Positions 58,708 through 64,000 of a DNA stretch of 64,000 nucleotides are shown piece after piece. This DNA comes from Actinacidiphila paucisporea (GTDB taxonomy: Bacteria; Actinomycetota; Actinomycetes; Streptomycetales; Streptomycetaceae), in contig NZ_FRBI01000004.1 of NCBI RefSeq assembly GCF_900142575.1, positions 336,874-400,873 of the forward strand, given 5' to 3'. The notes beneath the pieces were generated by a model. It did not search any database and had not been told where the DNA came from. It saw only the letters and a program-made list of their open reading frames with translations. The first letter of the stretch is position 1. The number at the start of each line of letters is the position of its first letter. The position numbers were made by a program, and so were the translations under genes.

Positions 58708-60039
58708 GTGCAGGCGGCGCCGATGAGGGAACGGGCACAGCGGATACTCAGGATTCCGGAGATACCCGGCGGCCCCGACGGGCGGCGGATGCTCTGGATC
58801 AACCTGGTCGACAAGATCGGCTCCGGCCTGTGGCTCTCGGTCACCGCGCTCTACTTCGTCGTCGTCGCGGGCCTGGACACCGGCAGGACCGGACTCCTGC
58901 TCGGCCTCGGCGGCGTCGCGGGCATCGCGGGCGCCCCCCTCGCCGGGCGCCTCGCCGACCGACTGCCGCTCACCCGCGTGCTGTTCGCCGTCCAGGTCAT
59001 ACGCGCCGCCTCCGGCCTGCTGCTCCTGGTCGCCCACGGCTTCTGGCAACTCCTGCCGCTGGTCGCGCTCGGCAGCCTCGGCGAACGCTCCGCCTCCGTC
59101 CTCACCAAGCTCTTCGCCGCCCGCGTCGCGGGCAAGGACCGCCCCCGCTACCAGGCCGTCCAGCGCACCGTCGTCAACCTCGGCTACACCATCGGCGGCC
59201 TCGCCGCCTCCGCCGCCCTGGCGGTCGGCACCACCGCCGTCTACCGCGTCCTGCTCCTCGGCGACGGCCTGTCCTTCGTCCTCGTCGCCCTGATGGTCGC
59301 CCGCTGCGCCGAACCGCCCTCCGCCACCAGGACAGTCGTCGCCCACACGGCGTCCCCGGCAGGCACCCGCCCCGTCGAGCCGCCGAGCGCCGCCAACCCC
59401 TGGCGTGACGCCGGCTACCTCGGCTATGCCGCGCTCGACTCGGTGATGTTCCTCTACGGCTGCGCGCTCACCGTCGGCCTCCCGCTGTGGATCGTCACCC
59501 GCACCACGGCGCCGCACGGCCTGGCCGCCGCGATCTTCGTCATCAACACCGTGCTGGTCGTCCTCCTCCAGGTCCGGCTCGCCCGCTACGGCAGTTCGGC
59601 GCGCCTCGCCGCCGACTCGCTGCGCCAGGTTGCCGTCTGGTTCGTGCTCTCCTGCGCCGCCACCGCCGTGGCCGTCCTGCACGCCCGGTGGGCCGCGACG
59701 GTGGCCGTGGTGGCCGCCGCCGTCGCCTTCACCGTTGTCGAGATGATCCAGTCCGCCGTCTCCTGGGAGCTCTCCGTCTGCCTCGCCCCCGCACAGGCCC
59801 AGGGCAACTACGTCGGTGTGCACGGCCTGGCGCAGTCCACCTCCCGATGCGTCGGCCCGCTGCTGCTCACTTCGGTGGTGATCGCGGCCGGACCGGCCGG
59901 CTGGATCGGCCTCGGCATCCTGCTGGCCGGCGCCGCGCTGCTCCAGCGCCACCTGGTCCTGCGCCGCCTCGACCGGCACCCCCCGGCCGTCGCGGAGGCC
60001 CCGTTGTCAGTGGCTCCGATTACAGTCGGTGAGCAGTAG
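58708..60039 (+). CDS. MFS transporter (exporter)
   Basis: 443 residues, about 11-12 transmembrane helices. 'LYFVVVAGLDTGRTGLLLGL' is TM1-2, 'GAPLAGRLADRLPLTRVLFA' carries motif A (G-x-x-x-D-R), and 'LGDGLSFVLVALMVARCAEP' lies before the central loop. The C-terminal half is well formed ('FVINTVLVVLLQVRLARYGS', 'VGPLLLTSVVIAAGPAGWIG'). GTG 58708 is taken (GAGGA 10 nt upstream); ATG 58723 is close behind, while ATGs at 58630 and 58636 lie inside the MocR operator. Divergent from and probably regulated by the MocR protein; substrate unknown. Confidence 0.83.
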   Translation: MQAAPMRERAQRILRIPEIPGGPDGRRMLWINLVDKIGSGLWLSVTALYFVVVAGLDTGRTGLLLGLGGVAGIAGAPLAGRLADRLPLTRVLFAVQVIRAASGLLLLVAHGFWQLLPLVALGSLGERSASVLTKLFAARVAGKDRPRYQAVQRTVVNLGYTIGGLAASAALAVGTTAVYRVLLLGDGLSFVLVALMVARCAEPPSATRTVVAHTASPAGTRPVEPPSAANPWRDAGYLGYAALDSVMFLYGCALTVGLPLWIVTRTTAPHGLAAAIFVINTVLVVLLQVRLARYGSSARLAADSLRQVAVWFVLSCAATAVAVLHARWAATVAVVAAAVAFTVVEMIQSAVSWELSVCLAPAQAQGNYVGVHGLAQSTSRCVGPLLLTSVVIAAGPAGWIGLGILLAGAALLQRHLVLRRLDRHPPAVAEAPLSVAPITVGEQ

Positions 60040-60070
60040 GGATCACTCGGATTCGCGCTCAGGGGGAAAG

Positions 60071-61099
60071 ATGTCACGCACCAGCAGCACCGACAGCAGC
60101 AGCGGCCGTCGCGGCAGCACCGGGAAGCCCACCGGCGCCCGCAGGGCCGACCACGCCCGCAAGCGCCCCGGACGCGGTAAAGCGGCACGTCAGAGCGACC
60201 GCCGTCCCCCCGGGCGCACCGCTTACCGCCGCGCCCTGCGCCGTGAAGCACCCACCGTCGTCGGACTGCTGCTCGACGACCACGACTTCGCCGCCATGAC
60301 CGACTATCCGAGCTTCCCGTTCCGTGACTACGGTCTGTATCTGCACCACCTGGACGGGCTGCTGCGCTCCCTGTACGCCCAGGGCACCAGCGTCGCCGTC
60401 ACCCTCTTCGACCCCGACCGGTACGCCGACCACTGCGCCGACACCCGCCGGCCACCGGACACCCCGGCCTCCCGCGTCCAGTACACGGCCGCGGTCAGCA
60501 CCACAGGACCCGCCGTCCCCTACACCCGCCAGCCCCTCGCACTGCTACGCGTCCAACTCGCCCGCGAGGCCGACCGCCGCGCCGTCTGGGACCGCGCCGG
60601 CGACATCCTCACCGCCGTCGGCCAGTGCCCCGACTGCGAGGAGCCCTTCGCCCACTGCGCCTTCGACCTGGCCTCGCACACCCTGCTGCGCATCGTCGAG
60701 GCCGCGGGCCCCGGCGCACACCACTTCGTGTGCAGCCTCCCCGGCGACGACGGGGACCCGCTGCTCGCCGCCGCCCACATCACCGCCGACCCCGACGGGG
60801 AGCTGCACGTCTCCGACACCGAGGCCCTCGTCCTGTGCACCGTCATGGCCGCGGCCCGCGTCGCCACCCGCCCCGGCGGCCTGGTCCTGCGCACCACCGA
60901 CAGCACGGGGAGTGACACGGTCTACGGCTGGTCCCTGCACCCGGACGGCCCGCGCCCGCTCACCGAGGCCGAGGTCTTCAACGCCTACTGCACCGACCCC
61001 GAGACCGGCGACCCCGTGCCACCCGAAGGCGGAGTGCGCTACCGGGCGGGCCTCCCGCTGCCACCGCCCCTGCCGGGCGACGAGCCGGGCAGAGGATGA
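60071..61099 (+). CDS. Conserved streptomycete protein, unknown function
   Basis: 342 residues. A basic Ser/Arg/Lys-rich disordered N-terminus (1-60) is followed by 'APTVVGLLLDDHDFAAMTDY', 'PSFPFRDYGLYLHHLDGLLR' and 'VGQCPDCEEPFAHCAFDLAS'. The last is a CxxC plus His/Cys cluster that could bind zinc. The remainder is alpha/beta with 'DTEALVLCTVMAAARVATRP'. No family recognised. AGGGGGAAAG gives a strong ribosome site for ATG 60071. It closely follows the MFS gene (31 bp) and may be its operon partner. Convergent with ptsI. Confidence 0.65.
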   Translation: MSRTSSTDSSSGRRGSTGKPTGARRADHARKRPGRGKAARQSDRRPPGRTAYRRALRREAPTVVGLLLDDHDFAAMTDYPSFPFRDYGLYLHHLDGLLRSLYAQGTSVAVTLFDPDRYADHCADTRRPPDTPASRVQYTAAVSTTGPAVPYTRQPLALLRVQLAREADRRAVWDRAGDILTAVGQCPDCEEPFAHCAFDLASHTLLRIVEAAGPGAHHFVCSLPGDDGDPLLAAAHITADPDGELHVSDTEALVLCTVMAAARVATRPGGLVLRTTDSTGSDTVYGWSLHPDGPRPLTEAEVFNAYCTDPETGDPVPPEGGVRYRAGLPLPPPLPGDEPGRG

Positions 61100-61201
61100 C
61101 GCGCCGGGGTTCGGGGTGCCGGGGGTGCTGGGGTGCCGGGCGCCCAGACGTCGGGACCGGGGGACGTCCGGGCGCCGACGGCCGGGGCGGCCGGAAAGCC
61201 C

Positions 61202-61237
61202 GGAAGGGCGCCCCACCCCGAGGTGAAGCGCCCTTCC
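61202..61237. terminator. 10-bp hairpin between convergent genes
   Basis: GGAAGGGCGC (61202-61211) pairs exactly with GCGCCCTTCC (61228-61237) around a 16-nt loop, 50 bp from the ptsI stop. Probably bidirectional. Confidence 0.65.
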
Positions 61238-61285
61238 CGATGACCTGCGCGGCCTGACCCGCAGGCGGCCCGACCCGGGCGGCGG

Positions 61286-62956
61286 CTACTCGCCGGACAG
61301 CACGCCCTGCACGGCCCGCCGCGCCTCGTCCGCGCTGTCGGTCGCCCGTGCGGCCGCCGCCGCACGCTCGCACTGCGCCAGCGTGTACTTCGCCAGCGTC
61401 GCCCGTACATAAGGAATCGACGCCGCACCCATCGAAAGGCTGGTGACGCCCAGACCCGTCAGCACGCACGCGAGCAGCGGATCCGCCGCCGCCTCACCGC
61501 ACACACCGCAGCTCTTCCCCTCGGCCCTGGCCGCCTCGGCGGCCTGCGCCACCAGGTCCAGCAGCGCGGGCTGCCACGGGTCCTGCAACCGCGCCACCGC
61601 GCCCACCTGCCGGTCGGCAGCGAAGGTGTACTGCGCCAGGTCGTTGGTGCCCAGCGAAAGGAACTCCACCTCCTGCAGGATCGACCGGGCCCGCAGGGCA
61701 GCGGACGGGATCTCCACCATCGCGCCGAACTTGGCCGCGAGACCCGCCGCGCGGCACGCGTCGGCGAAGGCCTTCGCGTCCTGGCGGTCCGCCACCATCG
61801 GCGCCATGACCTCCAGGTAGACGGGCAGGCCGGCCGAGGCCGTGGCCAGCGCCCGCAGCTGGGTGTTCAGCACCTCCGGGTGGTCGAGCAGCGAGCGCAG
61901 CCCCCGCACCCCCAGCGCCGGGTTCGGCTCGTCCGCCGGCGTCAGGAAGTCCAGCGGCTTGTCCGCGCCCGCGTCCAGTACCCGCACCACGACCCGGCTG
62001 CCGGGAAACGCCTCGAGCACCTGCCGGTAGGCCTCGACCTGCTTCTCCTCCGACGGAGCGTTCGCGGAGTCGTCAAGAAAGAGGAACTCGGTGCGGAAGA
62101 GGCCCACGCCCTCCGCGCCCGCCGCCACCGCGGCCGGCACGTCCGCGGGACCGCCGACGTTCGCCAGCAGCGGCACCTTGTGCCCGTCCGACGTGGCACC
62201 GGGACCGGACGACGCCGCCAGCGCCGCCTTGCGCTCGGCGGCCGCCTCGGTCAGCGCGGCCCGCTTCTCCGCGTTCGGCTCGACGAAGACCTCGCCCGTA
62301 CTGCCGTCCACCGCGATGACCGTGCCCTCGGACAGCTCACCCGCGCCCGGCAGCGCCACCACAGCGGGCACACCCAGCGCCCGCGCCAGGATCGCGCTGT
62401 GGCTGGTCGGCCCGCCCTCCTCGGTGACGAAGCCCAGCACCAGCGCCGGGTCGAGCAGCGCCGTGTCCGCCGGAGCCAGGTCCCGCGCGATCAGTACGTA
62501 CGGCTCGTCGCTGTCCGGCACTCCCGGCATCGGCACACCCAGCAGCCGCGCCACGATGCGGTTCCGTACGTCGTCGAGGTCCGCGACCCGCCCGGCCAGG
62601 TAGTCCCCGGCGCCGGCGAGCAGCGCCCGGTAGGAGGCGAAAGCGTCGTAGACGGCACGCTCCGCCGTGCTCCCGACCGCGACCCGCCGCTCGACGTCGG
62701 CCATCAGCTCCGGATCGAGCGCCATCAGCGACTGGGCTTCGAGTACGGCCTGCGCCTCACCGCCGGCCAGATGCCCGCGGGCGTTGAGGTCGGCCGCCAC
62801 CGCCTCCACCGCCTGCCGGGCCCGACCCTGCTCGCGAGCGGTGTCCCCGGACGCGATCTGCTTGGCCGGCGGTTCGAGGACCGCGGTGCCCATGTGGCGT
62901 ACCTCGCCGATCGCCACACCGTGGCTGACACCGACACCCTGCAGCGTTGTCTCCAT
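61286..62956 (-). CDS. ptsI: PTS enzyme I
   Basis: 556 residues, normal length. The phosphorylated His is in 'EEGGPTSHSAILARALGVPA'. PEP-binding Arg residues are in 'GVGLFRTEFLFLD' and 'RVLDAGADKPLDF'. 'FLSLGTNDLAQYTFAADRQV' and the Cys-loop 'CGVCGEAAADPLLA' complete the active site. Transfers phosphate from PEP to HPr; it serves the sugar PTS and, via HPr, DhaM encoded at 4.9 kb. 11 bp downstream of crr, one transcript. No ptsH in the window. Confidence 0.96.
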   Translation of the reverse strand: METTLQGVGVSHGVAIGEVRHMGTAVLEPPAKQIASGDTAREQGRARQAVEAVAADLNARGHLAGGEAQAVLEAQSLMALDPELMADVERRVAVGSTAERAVYDAFASYRALLAGAGDYLAGRVADLDDVRNRIVARLLGVPMPGVPDSDEPYVLIARDLAPADTALLDPALVLGFVTEEGGPTSHSAILARALGVPAVVALPGAGELSEGTVIAVDGSTGEVFVEPNAEKRAALTEAAAERKAALAASSGPGATSDGHKVPLLANVGGPADVPAAVAAGAEGVGLFRTEFLFLDDSANAPSEEKQVEAYRQVLEAFPGSRVVVRVLDAGADKPLDFLTPADEPNPALGVRGLRSLLDHPEVLNTQLRALATASAGLPVYLEVMAPMVADRQDAKAFADACRAAGLAAKFGAMVEIPSAALRARSILQEVEFLSLGTNDLAQYTFAADRQVGAVARLQDPWQPALLDLVAQAAEAARAEGKSCGVCGEAAADPLLACVLTGLGVTSLSMGAASIPYVRATLAKYTLAQCERAAAAARATDSADEARRAVQGVLSGE

Positions 62957-62967
62957 CGGTCCCCGCC

Positions 62968-63417
62968 CTACTTCCAGCTGAAAAGGGTGTCGCCGGCTGC
63001 CACGTCGGCGGACTCGACCAGCCCGGACAGTGCCTCGGCGGTGGCCTCCAGCGCGACCACCGGGCAGATCGGGGACTTGCCCGCCGCCTCCACAGCCGCG
63101 GGGTCCCAGCGCACGACCGCGTCACCGCGGGCGACGGTGTCGCCCTTCGATACGAGCAGTTCGAAGCCCTCGCCATTGAGCTGGACAGTGTCGATGCCAA
63201 GATGGGTCAGCACACCGTGGCCGGCGTCGTCCACGACGACAAAGGCGTGCGGGTGCAGGGAGACGATCACTCCGTCGACCGGAGACACCGCCTCACCGGG
63301 CTCGCGCACCGGGTCGATCGCCGTGCCGGGACCCACCATCGCTCCGGAGAACACGGGGTCGGGCACCGCCGCGAGCCCGATGACCCGGCCGGCAAGGGGA
63401 GACGAAACGGTCGTCAT
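62968..63417 (-). CDS. crr: PTS glucose-type EIIA (Crr)
   Basis: 149 residues. The active-site His lies in 'DDAGHGVLTHLGIDTVQLNG', and the second conserved His in 'VSLHPHAFVVV'. 'SSPLAGRVIGLAAVPDPVFS' is the N-terminal family signature. Carries phosphate from HPr to membrane EIIC/B permeases and, as in other actinomycetes, may signal PTS state. ATG 63417 is preceded by AGGAGG (63427-63432 complement). It is the first gene of crr-ptsI. Confidence 0.95.
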   Translation of the reverse strand: MTTVSSPLAGRVIGLAAVPDPVFSGAMVGPGTAIDPVREPGEAVSPVDGVIVSLHPHAFVVVDDAGHGVLTHLGIDTVQLNGEGFELLVSKGDTVARGDAVVRWDPAAVEAAGKSPICPVVALEATAEALSGLVESADVAAGDTLFSWK

Positions 63418-63927
63418 GGGGGAAGCCTCCTAGATGCGGAGATCACAACGCCGTCACAGCCTGTCACGGGACGGCGAGCCGCGACAGCAGCCTAAGTCAT
63501 GCCAAGTGGGGATTCCGCCCGAGGCGTACCCACCGCACAGCCGTCCGGATCCCTCCCCCGATTTGCCCCGTGCGGGGGAGTCCAGTAGGTTGGCACGACC
63601 GCCTCGACGAGACCCGCGGAAACGTGCGTGCTCGGAACGGGGTTGGTAATTCCGACCGAATAGCTTCTGCTAAAGTCGGAGACACAACGAAGGGAAAGCC
63701 CGGAGGGGCCGGTGAAACGGTCTCGAAGGAAGCTTTCGTTCCTTGAGAACTCAACAGCGTGCCAAAAGTCAACGCCAGATATGTTGATACCCCGTCGCGT
63801 GCCTTTTGTGGGTGCGTGATGAGGTTCCTTTGAAGAAAAACACACATAGCGAGGATGCTGTGCGCCTGGGGATTATTCCTCTTCGGGTGCCGCTCTTGCG
63901 TGGTGGACCGGGATATCCCGGATGCAT
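63418..63927 (+). promoter_or_regulatory. rRNA promoter region and leader
   Basis: 510 bp without a protein gene. It contains P1: -35 TTGCCC (63563-63568), 17 nt, -10 TAGGTT (63586-63591). TAAAGT (63671-63676) is a second -10 without a clear -35. The rRNA leader has the conserved CTTGAGAACTCAACAGCGTG block (63742-63761), a boxA/processing element in actinomycete rrn leaders, and an AT-rich stretch (63825-63845). The crr promoter must also lie at the left end. Confidence 0.75.
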
Positions 63928-64000
63928 TCACGGAGAGTTTGATCCTGGCTCAGGACGAACGCTGGCGGCGTGCTTAACACATGCAAGTCGAACGGTGAAG
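63928..64000 (+). rRNA. 16S ribosomal RNA, 5' end (runs off the window)
   Basis: TCACGGAGAGTTTGATCCTG, then the universal 27F site and GCTTAACACATGCAAGTCGA, identify the start of 16S rRNA. The variable start 'AACGGTGAAG' is the form found in Streptomyces-related genera. Only the first 73 nt are inside the window. Confidence 0.98.

Noticed and set aside
1..64000. tRNA genes
   Set aside because: No cloverleaf with TTCGANTC-type T-loop and matching acceptor stem was found in intergenic regions; a tRNAscan-SE run would be decisive.

Overview
The window is chromosomal DNA from a high-GC actinomycete, most likely Streptomyces or a close relative. The evidence is very high G+C with strong third-position bias, a conservon (cvnABCD), DUF397 and NsdA-type regulators, TTA codons confined to a few genes, TANNNT -10 boxes placed 6-7 nt before start codons (leaderless mRNAs), and a 16S rRNA gene beginning at the right edge whose leader has the streptomycete 'CTTGAGAACTCAACAGCGTG' block. 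No prophage, insertion sequence, CRISPR array, tRNA or biosynthetic gene cluster core was found; the region looks like core and near-core chromosome.

Left part (1-16.9 kb): a PH-like membrane protein, an O-antigen-ligase-like polytopic protein, a Nudix hydrolase, a DHA2 drug-efflux pump and a small Streptomyces protein. These are followed by a dhaK-dhaL-dhaM operon (PEP-dependent dihydroxyacetone kinase), a DUF2236 protein, a soluble Ser/Thr kinase fused to TPRs, and an alpha/beta hydrolase. A four-gene unit comes next (TetR - DUF4865 - carboxymuconolactone decarboxylase - phosphotriesterase-like) with a clear operator over its promoter. A secreted collagen-like protein is then divergent from an OmpR-type two-component system.

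Middle (16.9-34 kb): an isochorismatase-like hydrolase, DUF397, a mycothiol-dependent isomerase-like protein overlapping a pyridoxamine-phosphate oxidase, a CGNR zinc-finger protein, a large LAL-like ATPase without an HTH, an APH-type kinase, an NsdA-like TPR regulator, a PAS-PP2C (RsbU-like) phosphatase, a HEAT-repeat protein and a GT4 glycosyltransferase whose 3' end is disrupted by a tandem repeat. The pxpA-pxpB-pxpC 5-oxoprolinase operon closes this part.

Right part (34-64 kb): a three-gene SMC/condensin-like operon resembling JetABC or MksFEB but without the JetD nuclease; a bldA-type TTA-containing small membrane protein; the conservon cvnA-D; and glycerol kinase. A three-gene cassette follows: an NrtR-like Nudix regulator, a VWA-like protein, and a divergent adenylosuccinate-synthetase paralogue with a replaced aspartate loop. 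Then come a secreted VanX-type dipeptidase, a zinc-ribbon Nudix hydrolase, a GH31 glucosidase, acetoacetyl-CoA synthetase, a MocR regulator divergent from an MFS exporter, an unknown conserved protein, and crr-ptsI (PTS IIA and EI) just before the rRNA operon.

Functional links: glycerol and dihydroxyacetone use is represented by glpK and dhaKLM. EI encoded at the right end supplies, in principle, the PEP-derived phosphate to DhaM, through an HPr encoded elsewhere. Candidate new biology: the JetD-less condensin-like operon, the Nudix/VWA/PurA-like cassette, and several precise regulatory palindromes and repeat insertions.
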